Notes: generated by a model from the letters alone, not told the origin. DNA of 64,000 nt from Pedobacter riviphilus (GCF_014692875.1 NZ_CP061171.1:1240001-1304000); one strand, 5' to 3'; counted from the first letter of the stretch, positions 19,159 to 28,430 are shown. Numbers and translations: made by a program.

Positions 19159-20667
19159 TTAAAATTTGGTTTGTGCATCCGTTTTTTTGCTGATGAACAA
19201 CAAACCTATAAATGTGATTAAACCGTTAATTAAAATCAGTTCAACACTAAATACATATCCACCCAATATTGTGGCCGAATTGCTTGCAAGCAAGTAACAT
19301 AAAAAAGGTGATAATAAGCAAACTATCGGCACTAATTTATCATGAAGTCCGCGTTTTTTTACAAATAATCCAAAACTATATAAACCTAAGAGTGGTCCGT
19401 AGGTGTAAGAGGCAATGGTAAAAATCAAACTGACTACTGATGAACTGTTCAGCGCATTGATAACGATGATAACAAGGAACATCAAAATAGAAAAGGCCAC
19501 GTGCACGGTATGGCGTTTTTTTACAGCATCTTTGGCATTTACATTTTCTGTTTTAGCCATGCCTAAAAAGTCTACACAGAACGATGTGGTTAAGGCTGTA
19601 AGTGCCGAGTCGGTTGTGGCAAAGGTTGCTGCCGTTAGGCCCAGCATAAATATAATTGCGGGTACTGCACCCAGATTATTTAAAGCAATTTCGGGGAATA
19701 ATAAATCTGTTCGCGGTTTTGCAGTAATATGATCTAAAGGAATATCGATACCGTTTTTTGCCGCAAAAATGTATAACAAGGCACCCACACTCAAAAAGAA
19801 AACATTTAAAATTACAAATACGCCTGTAAAAGTGAACATGTTTTTCTGTGCCTCTTTGATGGTGCCCATGCTCAGGTTTTTCTGCATCAAATCCTGATCT
19901 AAGCCTGTCATTGCGATGGTAACGAAAATACCACCGATAAACTGTTTACTGAAGTAGAATTTATTGGTCAGGAAATCATTTAGAAAGAATATTTTCGAGT
20001 AACTGCTGGATTTTATGGTTTCGAATGCCTGTGGAATACTGAAATCGAGACTGTTGCAAATAAAATAAATCGTCAAGAAAACCGAAAGTACCAGGAAAAA
20101 AGTTTGCAGTGTATCGGTAATGATAATGGTTTTTAATCCACCCTTAAACGTGTACGACCAGATCAGTGCCAAAGAAATTAAAACCGTTAACCAGAACGGA
20201 ACGCCATAATTATCGAATATAAAACGCTGTAAAACAATTACTACGAGGTATAATCTGGTAGCTGATCCCAGAGTGCGGCTTAATAAAAATATCGATGCTG
20301 CTGTTTTATAGCTATAATGGCCTAATCTTTTTTCGATATAACTGTAAATAGATGTTAAGTTCATCCGGTAGTATAGTGGAAGCAAAACTGTAGCGATGAT
20401 GATAAAGCCAACTGCATTACCCAATACAAATTGAAAATATTGAAACTGGTTTCCACCGGGTGCGCCAACTTCTCCGGGTACCGAAATAAAAGTAACGCCC
20501 GAAAGTGCGGTTCCGATCATTCCAAAGGCAACTAAATACCATTTAGAATTCCGGTTGGCAACAAAGAAAGTAGAATTATCGGATGAATTTTTTGAGGTTA
20601 CAAATGAGATAATGATCAGTAATAAAAAGTAACCGATCAGGAAACACAGTAGGATGGTTGGAGACAT
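19159..20667 (-). CDS. Sodium:solute symporter (SSS family)
   Basis: 502 residues with about 13 hydrophobic helices. SSS features include FGMIGTALSGVTFISVPGEVG in the first discontinuous helix, SYIEKRLGHYSYKTA, SRTLGSATRLYL, AMTGLDQDLMQKNLS and TAATFATTDSALTALTTSF. These are Na+-driven importers of sugars, amino acids or sialic acid; the substrate is not clear. It heads a two-gene unit with the LOG protein. Confidence 0.9.
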   Translation of the reverse strand: MSPTILLCFLIGYFLLLIIISFVTSKNSSDNSTFFVANRNSKWYLVAFGMIGTALSGVTFISVPGEVGAPGGNQFQYFQFVLGNAVGFIIIATVLLPLYYRMNLTSIYSYIEKRLGHYSYKTAASIFLLSRTLGSATRLYLVVIVLQRFIFDNYGVPFWLTVLISLALIWSYTFKGGLKTIIITDTLQTFFLVLSVFLTIYFICNSLDFSIPQAFETIKSSSYSKIFFLNDFLTNKFYFSKQFIGGIFVTIAMTGLDQDLMQKNLSMGTIKEAQKNMFTFTGVFVILNVFFLSVGALLYIFAAKNGIDIPLDHITAKPRTDLLFPEIALNNLGAVPAIIFMLGLTAATFATTDSALTALTTSFCVDFLGMAKTENVNAKDAVKKRHTVHVAFSILMFLVIIVINALNSSSVVSLIFTIASYTYGPLLGLYSFGLFVKKRGLHDKLVPIVCLLSPFLCYLLASNSATILGGYVFSVELILINGLITFIGLLFISKKTDAQTKF

Positions 20668-20895
20668 AGTTTCGTATTAAGCTGATAAATGTAAAGAAAA
20701 GTATCAAATCAAGCAATATTGTTGGGTCGGAAGTCAAAAGTCCAGTGGGGCATAAAGTAGGAAGTATTCTAATAACCGATTGCAAAGATGTGCACCTTGT
20801 ACAAATGAACCATTATCAGTTTGTGGTTGAGAATTGACAGTTACCAATGAACAAATGCCTAATGAACTATTGAACTAATTACTTATTTTTGCATT

Positions 20896-21513
20896 ATGAA
20901 TTTTTCATCCAAACTGCTCGAAGATGCGGTAAACGAATTCTCAAAACTTCCTGGTGTAGGGCAAAAAACGGCTTTACGTTTGGTATTACATCTTTTAAAC
21001 AAAGAGCAGGAGGAGGTAAACCAGTTTGGCAATACTTTTATAAAACTTAAACAGCAGATTAAACATTGCAGCACTTGCCATAACATTTCCGATTATGCAG
21101 TATGTGAGATCTGTACTTCGCCAAAACGTGATAAAGAAACCATTTGTGTGGTAGAAGATACCCGCGATGTGATGGCCATTGAAAATACCGGTCAATATTT
21201 TGGGGTTTACCATGTTTTGGGCGGCTTAATTTCTCCAATGGATGGCATTGGTCCTTCCGATCTGTTTATTGATGGATTAATAGTAAGAATGGCGGCAGGA
21301 GGGATTAAAGAAGTAATTTTGGCATTGAGTCCGAATATGGAGGGCGATACCACATTGTTTTACCTGTATAAAAGATTAAAGGAGTTTAATGTTCCGGTAA
21401 CGACCATTGCACGGGGTATTGCTTTTGGCGGCGAGCTGGAATATACAGATGAAATTACACTCGGCAGATCGATTGTAACCCGTGTGCCTTACGAAACTGC
21501 AATGATGAAATAG
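20896..21513 (+). CDS. recR: Recombination mediator RecR
   Basis: 205 residues, the normal length. An N-terminal helix-hairpin-helix ([18 protein letters not shown]), a four-Cys zinc site ([16 protein letters not shown]), a Toprim domain ([18 protein letters not shown]...[15 protein letters not shown]) and the C-terminal [10 protein letters not shown] end are all present. RecR acts with RecF/RecO to load RecA at single-stranded gaps. Confidence 0.97.
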   Translation: MNFSSKLLEDAVNEFSKLPGVGQKTALRLVLHLLNKEQEEVNQFGNTFIKLKQQIKHCSTCHNISDYAVCEICTSPKRDKETICVVEDTRDVMAIENTGQYFGVYHVLGGLISPMDGIGPSDLFIDGLIVRMAAGGIKEVILALSPNMEGDTTLFYLYKRLKEFNVPVTTIARGIAFGGELEYTDEITLGRSIVTRVPYETAMMK

Positions 21514-21604
21514 TCATAATACAACCCATAACAAACTACTTCAAAAAATATAATAAAGCAGTATTCAGTCTTGATACTGGATACTCAAATCTTGATACTA
21601 CACA

Positions 21605-22423
21605 ATGAACCTAAAAAATAAAGTCATCATCATCACCGGGGCATCGAGCGGAATTGGAAAAGCTTGCGCCGAAGAATTTGCAAAACGTGGTGCCAATCTG
21701 GTTTTAGCCGCACGTCAATATGTAACCCTTTGCGAAATTACTGCCGATCTGGAAAAAAAATATAATATTAGAGCGGTGGCTGTTCAGGCCGATGTAAGTA
21801 AAGAGGCAGATTGCGAACTGATTATCAAACAGGCTTTAGTATCCTTTCAAAAGATTGATATCCTGGTAAATAATGCCGGATTATCCATGCGTGCCCTGTT
21901 TAACGATCTGGATTTATCGGTACTTAAAAACCTGATGGATGTAAACTTCTGGGGAACCGTTTATTGTACCAAATATGCTTTGCCAGAGATTTTAAAAACC
22001 AAAGGAACCATTGTTGGTGTTTCGTCAATTGCCGGTTTCCGCGGTTTGCCAGGCAGAACGGGTTATTCGGCTTCGAAATTTGCGATGAATGGCTTTATAG
22101 AATCATTACGTACCGAACTGTTAAAAACAGGGGTAAATGTGCTTTTGGCCTGTCCTGGTTTTACGGCGTCGAATATCCGTGTTACAGCTTTATCAAAGGA
22201 TGGGGCTGCACATGGCGAAACGAGTATGGATGAAGGTAAAATGATGTCTTCAGAAGAAGTAGCAAGCATTATTGCTGATGGTATCGAAAAACGAAAACGA
22301 ACTTTAATCATGACTGGACAGGGGAAATTAGCCGTTTGGATGAATAAACTCTTCCCGGCTTTTGTAGATAAAAAGGTTTTTGATCTGTTTGCGAAGGAAA
22401 AAAATCCGTTGATTAAGGGGTAG
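21605..22423 (+). CDS. Short-chain dehydrogenase/reductase
   Basis: 272 residues with the classical SDR set: TGASSGIGKACAEE (NAD(P) loop, ~11-24), DILVNNAGLSMRAL, VSSIAGFRGLPGR (catalytic Ser) and GYSASKFAMNGF (Tyr and Lys). A stretch after LLACPGFTASNIR and the C-terminal KRTLIMTGQGKLAVWMNKLFP resemble SDRs that act on lipid-like substrates. The exact substrate is unknown. It follows recR by about 90 bp. Confidence 0.9.
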   Translation: MNLKNKVIIITGASSGIGKACAEEFAKRGANLVLAARQYVTLCEITADLEKKYNIRAVAVQADVSKEADCELIIKQALVSFQKIDILVNNAGLSMRALFNDLDLSVLKNLMDVNFWGTVYCTKYALPEILKTKGTIVGVSSIAGFRGLPGRTGYSASKFAMNGFIESLRTELLKTGVNVLLACPGFTASNIRVTALSKDGAAHGETSMDEGKMMSSEEVASIIADGIEKRKRTLIMTGQGKLAVWMNKLFPAFVDKKVFDLFAKEKNPLIKG

Positions 22424-22495
22424 GGTTTAAGGTTTAGGCGGTTAGGGTTTAGCGTTTAGGTTGCAAGGTTAAGTTAGTGGTTTAAGCTAATTAAT
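22418..22495. repeat. Irregular GGTTTAG-type low-complexity stretch
   Basis: Just after the SDR stop the sequence is a run of units such as GGGTTTAAGG, TTTAGGCGG, TTAGGGTTTAGCG and TTTAGG. It resembles degenerate telomere-like repeats and has no coding frame. Confidence 0.5.
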
Positions 22496-22565
22496 TGTCA
22501 GTTTGAGCGGAGTCGGACATCCCTCTGAAAGAGGGGAATGCAAATCGCATAGAGATGATGAGGGG

Positions 22566-22761
22566 CTGAAAGGTGGGGTAGTCATATTTAGCACAGACCA
22601 GACTGCCATAAACCCGGTAGTAGCGAGCATCCCGATCCTTCCATCGGGATAAAGCGGATAACGGGACTACCGCAACCGATGAACACCGAAACCTGCTTTT
22701 CAAAAAACAAAACAATTTTATAAAAGAGGAAAAAAGATCCTTACACCGTTCGCGTAACCTT
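22566..22761. repeat. ~196-bp direct repeat, copy 1, with a fragment of the Kir channel 3' end
   Basis: Nearly identical to 23093-23289. It runs from CTGAAAG-TGGGGTAGTC to TTACACCGTTCGCGTAACCTT. The last ~20 bases are the reversed final codons and stop of the channel gene at 23269, here without the gene. The rest of 22424-23268 has no convincing gene. Confidence 0.85.
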
Positions 22762-23092
22762 TTGATGAGCGTGGGTGATGAGGAGCTACATTTTCGGATC
22801 CGATAGCTATCGGATGACAAAGCGCTTTGGGTACTTTGGCACTCCAAAATGCGCCAGCATTCTTGAGCATAAATAAAAATAACATGATCTGCGAAAAACT
22901 ACCATGCCCCGCGGCAAAGAGCGAAAACAACAACATTTATCTCTAAACTAGCATTTTTAAGCTATCAAAGCTTGTTATTAGCAGGAAAGATGCTGAAATA
23001 AATTCAGCATGACGATCGCCCTAAGAATATGTGCTAAAACAAATAGAGGCTCGTGTAGATGTGTTCATATGATAGCTCCTCCAGTGGGATGC

Positions 23093-23289
23093 CTGAAAGA
23101 TGGGGTAGTCATATTTAGCACAGACCTGACTGCCATAAACCCGGTAGTAGCGAGCATCCCGATCCTTCCATCGGGATAAAGCGGATAACGGGACTACCGC
23201 AACCGATGAACACCGAAACCTGCTTTCCAAAAAAACAAAACAATTTTATAAAAGAGGAAAAAAGATCCTTACACCGTTCGCGTAACCTT
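23093..23289. repeat. ~197-bp direct repeat, copy 2, overlapping the Kir channel stop
   Basis: Second copy of the repeat at 22566-22761. It overlaps the last six codons and stop of the channel gene, so this is probably the parent copy. It contains GGTAGTAGCGAGCATCCCGA and an inner hairpin (CCCGATCC with TCGGGAT). Confidence 0.85.
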
Positions 23290-24210
23290 ATCCAATTTAC
23301 TATAATCCATTACCATTTTACCTGCATCGTTATGGTAGTACATTTTCTCAAACCTGGCATCCATTTCTATTTCTTCATCCTGATAACTGGTTCTGGTATG
23401 AATGGTTTGCGAAAAAGTATCATCAAAGGCTTTAAGCATTACAAAAATTTCAACCTCTGCCTGTTGTAACTCCGTTAACGATTTTTCGTAAAACGGACTT
23501 TCCTCGGTAATAGGGTGTACCAAAGTCCAGTTTAAAGACAGGATACCGATTTTATCGCGTTCCAGTGCCAAAGGGTAGAATCTTCTTACATGTTTGCCAT
23601 CAACCGTTTCGTTGTACGACATTACCATCTGTACTTCAACTTCGATAAGTTGGTTACGGCGGAGGTTAACTAAACGGCACATTAAACCGTGGCCTTTCTC
23701 GTAGGGGGCAATCACCATTTTTTTGCTGAAACTTACTTTAGAGGTAGGTCGACTGAAGCGGCCATATAATAAACCCGTAGCCAATGCAAAAGCCAACAGG
23801 CCCAGCATACTTTCGAAAGCAGCTAAAATGCTGGTAATAAAACCCTGCGGCGAAATGTGGCCATAACCCACAGTAGAAATGGTTTGGGCGGAAAAGAAAA
23901 ATGCATCAAAAAACTGGTCGCGGAGTGTTAAACCTTTGGCACCTTCTAAGTTTTCGATCCCAACAACGTTGTATAAAACAGCGAATATGGTATTAACAAT
24001 GAGGTAGGCTACAAGGATAACAAAGAAAAACCGCGGCCAGCTCATGGTAACCAAACGGGTATAGGTATCATCAAACTTAAACCAGGGCAGGCCTGTCCGT
24101 TCGATATTTGCCGAACCATCGGGGTTAAGCATGCGCTGGTTTTTGGTTACCGGATTGGATCCGAAACCTAAATCATCATTAAACTGTACTTTTCTTTTAA
24201 AGAAAGCCAT
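23269..24210 (-). CDS. Inward-rectifier (KirBac-type) potassium channel
   Basis: 313 residues. A short cytoplasmic N-terminus and slide helix (WFKFDDTYTRLVTMSWPRF) precede two membrane helices flanking the selectivity filter SAQTISTVGYGHISPQG. From about residue 150 the protein is the beta-rich Kir cytoplasmic domain (ALATGLLYGRFSRPT, then LMCRLVNLRRNQLIEVEVQ and FYPLALERDKIGILSLNWTLVHPI). KirBac channels conduct K+ in the inner membrane. It is divergent from the trp leader. Confidence 0.93.
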   Translation of the reverse strand: MAFFKRKVQFNDDLGFGSNPVTKNQRMLNPDGSANIERTGLPWFKFDDTYTRLVTMSWPRFFFVILVAYLIVNTIFAVLYNVVGIENLEGAKGLTLRDQFFDAFFFSAQTISTVGYGHISPQGFITSILAAFESMLGLLAFALATGLLYGRFSRPTSKVSFSKKMVIAPYEKGHGLMCRLVNLRRNQLIEVEVQMVMSYNETVDGKHVRRFYPLALERDKIGILSLNWTLVHPITEESPFYEKSLTELQQAEVEIFVMLKAFDDTFSQTIHTRTSYQDEEIEMDARFEKMYYHNDAGKMVMDYSKLDKVTRTV

Positions 24211-24270
24211 ATATTTTTAGAAAGATTTTGGAATATTAAAAAACTATGTCAATATTTGCTTTATACAAAC

Positions 24271-24324
24271 ATGATAATTAAAAACTTAAATAACAATTGG
24301 TGGTGGCATAACGAAATTCGTTAG
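24271..24324 (+). CDS. trpL: trp leader peptide with three consecutive Trp codons
   Basis: A 17-codon frame, MIIKNLNNNWWWHNEIR then TAG, with Trp codons 10-12 at 24298-24306. It lies between the divergent Kir gene and trpD and is followed 47 bp later by a strong terminator. Three Trp codons in a row in a 17-residue peptide ahead of trp genes is the classical sign of ribosome-mediated attenuation: stalling at Trp codons under Trp starvation lets the downstream terminator be bypassed. Too short for standard gene finders. Expression has not been shown; the call rests on codons, position and RNA pairing. Confidence 0.82.
   Translation: MIIKNLNNNWWWHNEIR
24309..24323 (+). promoter_or_regulatory. 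Leader pause hairpin of the trp attenuator
   Basis: TAACGAA pairs perfectly with TTCGTTA around one A, ending at the leader stop codon. A ribosome stalled on the Trp codons would cover its 5' arm. The following GGCAA(A)T (24324-24330) can pair with ATTGCC (24375-24380), the left arm of the terminator, making a candidate antiterminator. Confidence 0.6.
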
Positions 24325-24371
24325 GCAAATTCTATTGTTATATATTTTAAAATATTTTAAACACAACGAAG

Positions 24372-24400
24372 AGGATTGCCCAAAAAGCAATCCTTTTTTT
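24372..24400 (+). terminator. trp attenuator terminator
   Basis: AGGATTGC pairs with GCAATCCT around a 7-nt loop and is followed by seven T. It lies between the leader peptide and trpD, with no other plus-strand gene upstream that it could end. Confidence 0.9.
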
Positions 24401-24417
24401 ATGCAATTTTTTGGAGG

Positions 24418-24497
24418 ATCGTCATGCTGATCCGATAGCGATCGGATTTAGTTCAGCATCTAAATGAAAGATGCTGAATCAACTTCAGAATGACGAT
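24418..24497. repeat. REP-like inverted repeat between attenuator and trpD
   Basis: Outer arms ATCGTCATGCTGA and TCAGAATGACGAT-like sequence, inner arms around TTCAGCATC and GATGCTGAA. The same GTCATGCTGA/CAGCATGACGA motif occurs singly at about 17200-17215 and 23000-23015. Confidence 0.65.
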
Positions 24498-24522
24498 AAA
24501 GACGATAAGAGGTACACAAAAC

Positions 24523-25512
24523 ATGAAAAAAATATTAAACCATTTATTCGAGAACAAGAGTTTTAGCAGGGAAGAAGCAAAGAACATTTTAATTTCCATT
24601 TCAGAAGGAGCATTTAACTCTTCGCAGATTGCCGCTTTTATTACTGCTTATGCCATGCGTAATATTACTGTACAGGAGTTACAGGGCTTTCGTGATGCGA
24701 TGCTCGATATGTGTGTTAAAGTAAATTTATCGGGTTACGACCTGATTGATCTTTGCGGTACCGGAGGTGATGGTAAAGATACTTTCAATATTTCTACCTT
24801 ATCCTCATTTGTGGTGGCAGGTGCGGGTCATCATGTGGCCAAACATGGTAACTATGGCGTTTCTTCGGGCTGCGGTTCTTCTAACGTAATGGAATATTTA
24901 GGTTATACTTTTACCAATGATGAAAACACTTTAAAACGCAACCTGGATAAAGCAGGGATCTGTTTCCTGCATGCCCCTCTGTTTAATCCGGCGATGAAAA
25001 TTGTAGCACCAATCCGTAAGGAACTGGGCGTGAAAACTTTTTTCAATATGCTGGGGCCAATGGTTAACCCCGGACAGCCGAAATACCAGATGGTAGGCGT
25101 TTTTAGTTTGGAACTGGCCCGTTTATATGCTTATTTATACCAGGACACCGATAAAAATTATACCATTGTGCATGCACTGGAAGGTTATGATGAGGTTTCA
25201 TTAACATGCGATGTAAAAACCTTTTCGAACAAAGGCGAACAGATTTTAACGCTTGCTGATATGGGCTTCGAAAAAGTGGATGTAAATGCGATTAAAGGTG
25301 GTGATACCGTAGAATCATCTGCCAAAATATTTATGGATGTATTAAATGGCGAAGCCACAGATATACAGAACAACGTGGTTTTGTGCAATTCGGCACTGGC
25401 CATTAAAACCATAAAACCTACGTTATCTTTTGCTGATTGTTTTTACGAAGCAGAAGAATCGTTAATGAGCAAAAAAGCACTTAACAGTTTCAAACAACTA
25501 TTGGCATGTTAA
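24523..25512 (+). CDS. trpD: Anthranilate phosphoribosyltransferase
   Basis: 329 residues from the ATG at 24523; the upstream ATG at 24490 lies in the REP-like repeat and is not used. TrpD joins anthranilate and PRPP. Motifs: LCGTGGDGKDTFNISTLSS (PRPP loop, ~80-98), GNYGVSSGCGSSNVME, FLHAPLFNPAMK and GPMVNPGQPKYQMVGV, with VHALEGYDEVSLT. Complete. It is the first gene of trpDFBA and overlaps trpF by 7 bp. Confidence 0.96.
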   Translation: MKKILNHLFENKSFSREEAKNILISISEGAFNSSQIAAFITAYAMRNITVQELQGFRDAMLDMCVKVNLSGYDLIDLCGTGGDGKDTFNISTLSSFVVAGAGHHVAKHGNYGVSSGCGSSNVMEYLGYTFTNDENTLKRNLDKAGICFLHAPLFNPAMKIVAPIRKELGVKTFFNMLGPMVNPGQPKYQMVGVFSLELARLYAYLYQDTDKNYTIVHALEGYDEVSLTCDVKTFSNKGEQILTLADMGFEKVDVNAIKGGDTVESSAKIFMDVLNGEATDIQNNVVLCNSALAIKTIKPTLSFADCFYEAEESLMSKKALNSFKQLLAC

Positions 25513-26138
25513 AGTTAAAAGTTTGCGGAATGCGTTTGGCAGCGAATATTGCTGCGGTTGCTGAACTGCAGCCAGATTACCTGGGTTTTATCTTTTATGA
25601 AAAATCGCCAAGGTTGATCAGTGAGGTTTCTGCTGAATTGATCAAATACATTCCCTCGGAGATTAAAACTGTAGGGGTGTTTGTAAATGAAGACATTGAA
25701 AAAGTAAAAGATAAAGTAAACACCTTGAAGCTAAAGGCTGTTCAGTTACATGGAAGCGAATCGCCTGAATACTGTGCAGCATTAAAATCAAGCTTTCCTG
25801 CTTTAGAAGTGATTAAAGCTTTCGGAATAGATGAAGATTTTGATTTTTCAGGTCTCGAAGCTTATTTAAATGTGGTGGATTATTTCCTGTTCGATACCAA
25901 AACCAAAACACATGGCGGATCGGGAAAAACATTCGATTGGTCTGTTTTAGACCGATATACTTACACTAAACCCTACTTTTTAAGTGGTGGCATTGATTTA
26001 GAGCATGCACCGGCCATAAAAGAAATAAATGATGAGCGCTTATATGCCCTGGATATCAATAGCAGATTTGAAATTGAGCCAGGTTTGAAAGATGCAGAAA
26101 AGATTAAAGAATTTATTAAAGAAATGAATATGAAATAA
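25506..26138 (+). CDS. trpF: Phosphoribosylanthranilate isomerase
   Basis: 210 residues, a TIM barrel with KVCGMR (catalytic Cys at residue 7), PDYLGFIFYEKSPR, VQLHGSESPEYC, FLFDTKTKTHGGSGKTFDW (catalytic Asp) and FLSGGID near the C-terminus, all typical of TrpF. It overlaps trpD by 7 bp, so translation is probably coupled. trpC, which usually lies between trpD and trpF, is absent here. Confidence 0.95.
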   Translation: MLKLKVCGMRLAANIAAVAELQPDYLGFIFYEKSPRLISEVSAELIKYIPSEIKTVGVFVNEDIEKVKDKVNTLKLKAVQLHGSESPEYCAALKSSFPALEVIKAFGIDEDFDFSGLEAYLNVVDYFLFDTKTKTHGGSGKTFDWSVLDRYTYTKPYFLSGGIDLEHAPAIKEINDERLYALDINSRFEIEPGLKDAEKIKEFIKEMNMK

Positions 26139-26164
26139 TGTCATCCTGAAAGTGATTGAGTATA

Positions 26165-26245
26165 AGTTGATCCGTCATTCCCAACTTGATTGGGAATCGT
26201 AATGCAATGAGCTTTAAGATTCCCGCCTGCGCGGGAATGACGACT
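26165..26245. repeat. Pair of inverted CGTCATTCCC repeats between trpF and trpB
   Basis: CGTCATTCCC-AACTTGATT-GGGAA at the left and TTCCCGCCTGCGCGGGAATGACG at the right form an inverted pair. The right half is the reverse of the REP-like motif that begins each unit of the long arrays at 38.5-58 kb. Confidence 0.75.
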
Positions 26246-26291
26246 TATCTTTAGTAACCATCAATGTGACAGATTAGTTGATAAAAATATT

Positions 26292-27473
26292 ATGAAATAC
26301 AAAGTAAACGAAAAAGGATATTATGGAGATTTTGGTGGCGCGTACATCCCCGAAATGCTTTATCCAAACGTAGAAGAATTGCGTCAAAACTATTTAAAGA
26401 TTATTGATGATGCCGATTTTCAAAAGGAATTTCATCAATTATTGAAAGATTATGTTGGCCGTCCTTCACCTTTATATCTTGCCAAAAGATATTCTGAAAG
26501 ATATGGTGCCAATATTTTTCTAAAAAGAGAAGATTTAAACCATACCGGTGCCCATAAGATCAACAATACCATCGGACAGATTTTATTGGCCGAAAAACTG
26601 GGTAAAAAAAGGATAATTGCCGAAACGGGTGCTGGTCAGCATGGTGTAGCTACTGCAACCGTATGCGCACTGCGTAACCTGGAGTGTGTAATTTACATGG
26701 GCGAGGTTGATATCGAGCGCCAGGCACCGAATGTGGCCCGCATGAAAATGTTAGGCGCAAAGGTAGTTCCTGCCAGTTCTGGAAGTAAAACTTTAAAAGA
26801 TGCCACCAACGAAGCCATGCGCGATTGGATTAATAATCCGGTAGATACGCATTACATCATTGGTTCAGTTGTTGGTCCACACCCTTATCCTGATATGGTG
26901 GCCATTTTCCAATCGATTATCTCTGAGGAAACCAAAAAACAGTTATTGGAGCAGACTGGAAGCGATCAACCTGATTATGTTTTAGCCTGCGTAGGTGGTG
27001 GCAGTAACGCCATGGGCATGTTCTACCATTTTATGGATGATGAAAATGTTAAACTGATCGCTGTTGAAGCAGCCGGAAAGGGGGTGTCGAGCGGGTTTTC
27101 CGCAGCAACCACTTATTTGGGCAAAGAAGGCGTTTTACATGGTAGCAGAAGTATTTTAATGCAAACTGAAGATGGGCAGGTGGTAGAACCACATTCGGTT
27201 TCGGCAGGATTGGATTACCCTGGCATTGGACCACAGCATGCACATTTGTTTAAAACAGGCCGTGGCCAATATGTTTCCATTACCGATGAAGAAAGTTTAG
27301 AAGCGGGTTTGCTTTGCACCCAATTAGAAGGGATTATCCCGGCGATTGAAAGTGCACATGCATTGGCTTACTTGGAAAAAATGGAATTTAAAGGTGGCGA
27401 AAACGTAGTGGTTTGTTTATCTGGTCGTGGCGACAAGGATCTGGACACTTATATTAAATATTTTAATCTTTAG
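26292..27473 (+). CDS. trpB: Tryptophan synthase beta chain
   Basis: 393 residues. [12 protein letters not shown] at the N-terminus, the PLP lysine in [15 protein letters not shown] (Lys in HKINN), [30 protein letters not shown] (phosphate loop), and the C-terminal [13 protein letters not shown]. It condenses indole and serine. Fourth step genes trpB and trpA are separated from trpDF by a repeat-bearing gap of 153 bp. Confidence 0.97.
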   Translation: MKYKVNEKGYYGDFGGAYIPEMLYPNVEELRQNYLKIIDDADFQKEFHQLLKDYVGRPSPLYLAKRYSERYGANIFLKREDLNHTGAHKINNTIGQILLAEKLGKKRIIAETGAGQHGVATATVCALRNLECVIYMGEVDIERQAPNVARMKMLGAKVVPASSGSKTLKDATNEAMRDWINNPVDTHYIIGSVVGPHPYPDMVAIFQSIISEETKKQLLEQTGSDQPDYVLACVGGGSNAMGMFYHFMDDENVKLIAVEAAGKGVSSGFSAATTYLGKEGVLHGSRSILMQTEDGQVVEPHSVSAGLDYPGIGPQHAHLFKTGRGQYVSITDEESLEAGLLCTQLEGIIPAIESAHALAYLEKMEFKGGENVVVCLSGRGDKDLDTYIKYFNL

Positions 27474-27521
27474 AAGAATCGTCATTGCGAGGCACGAAGC
27501 AATAACGGAAAAAGAAAAAAC

Positions 27522-28289
27522 ATGAACAGAATCAAAAAACTCTTCCAAGAGAAGAAAAATATATTATCAATTTATTATACCGCTGGTTATCCAAATACTG
27601 GCGATACTATTCAAATTGCCGAAGCACTGGAGAAATCGGGGGCAGATATGCTCGAAATCGGTTTCCCTTATTCCGATCCAGTTGCCGATGGACCGGTTAT
27701 CCAGGCCAGTAGCAAACAATCGCTCGATCAGGGTATGACACTTAAGCTGCTTTTCGAACAGTTGAAAGACTTGCGCAAGAAAGTTACCATTCCTGTTTTG
27801 TTAATGGGCTACGTGAACCCGGTTTTGCAGTTTGGAGTAGAAAAATTCTGCGAAGCCTGTGCCGAAGTAGGGGTAGATGGCTGTATTGTTCCCGATCTGC
27901 CAATGGTAGAGTATGAGGAGTTCTATAAAGATTGCTTCGAAAAACATAACCTGAGCAATGTATTTTTAATTACGCCCCAAACGGCTGAGGAACGGATCCA
28001 TAAAATTGACGGTTTAACTAATGGATTTATTTATTTGTTGTCCTCATCAGCCACAACGGGTAAAAACCTGGAAGTGGGTAATACTACTGAGGCTTATTTT
28101 AGTAGGATTAAAAACCTGAATCTGAAGAACCCAACAATGATCGGTTTCGGGATCAGCGATAAACAAACTTTTGATAAAGCCTGTTCTTATGCCAACGGAG
28201 CTATTATTGGTACTGCTTTCGTTAAAGCCATCGCTGATGGAAATTTAGAAGAAAGTGTGAGTAACTTCATGAAGAAGTTTAAAGCTTAG
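27522..28289 (+). CDS. trpA: Tryptophan synthase alpha chain
   Basis: 255 residues, a TIM barrel with DMLEIGFPYSDPVADGPVIQ (catalytic Glu and Asp), PVLLMGYVNPVLQFG, VDGCIVPDLPMVEYEEF, SSSATTG and GFGISDKQTFDKA. It makes indole from indole-3-glycerol phosphate. It starts 48 bp after trpB; the gap carries a short CGTCATTGCGAGG motif. This ends the operon. Confidence 0.97.
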   Translation: MNRIKKLFQEKKNILSIYYTAGYPNTGDTIQIAEALEKSGADMLEIGFPYSDPVADGPVIQASSKQSLDQGMTLKLLFEQLKDLRKKVTIPVLLMGYVNPVLQFGVEKFCEACAEVGVDGCIVPDLPMVEYEEFYKDCFEKHNLSNVFLITPQTAEERIHKIDGLTNGFIYLLSSSATTGKNLEVGNTTEAYFSRIKNLNLKNPTMIGFGISDKQTFDKACSYANGAIIGTAFVKAIADGNLEESVSNFMKKFKA

Positions 28290-28315
28290 CGGTTAGTGCT
28301 TTTTTATCAATGAAT

Positions 28316-28413
28316 CGTCATTGCGAGAAGGCTTTTTCAGCCGACGAAGCAATCTTTAAAACGAGGGTTCACTAGCATGAAAGATTGCTTCATCGTTCCT
28401 CTTCGCAATGACG
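28316..28413. repeat. 98-bp inverted repeat (CGTCATTGCGAG family) after trpA
   Basis: Outer arms CGTCATTGCGA and TCGCAATGACG with inner complementary GAAGCAATCTTT and AAAGATTGCTTC. A near-identical element is at 53190-53286. It is likely to fold in the trp transcript 3' end. Confidence 0.85.
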
Positions 28414-28430
28414 ATTACTCTTGTGGTTCG

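Noticed and set aside
22418..22495. Telomere-like GGTTTAG stretch as a real telomere or chromosome end
   Set aside because: Units are irregular, total under 80 bp and lie inside continuous chromosomal sequence.
22424..23268. Small frames in the gap before the Kir gene
   Set aside because: They lie inside the duplicated non-coding element or have no recognisable start, composition or partner.
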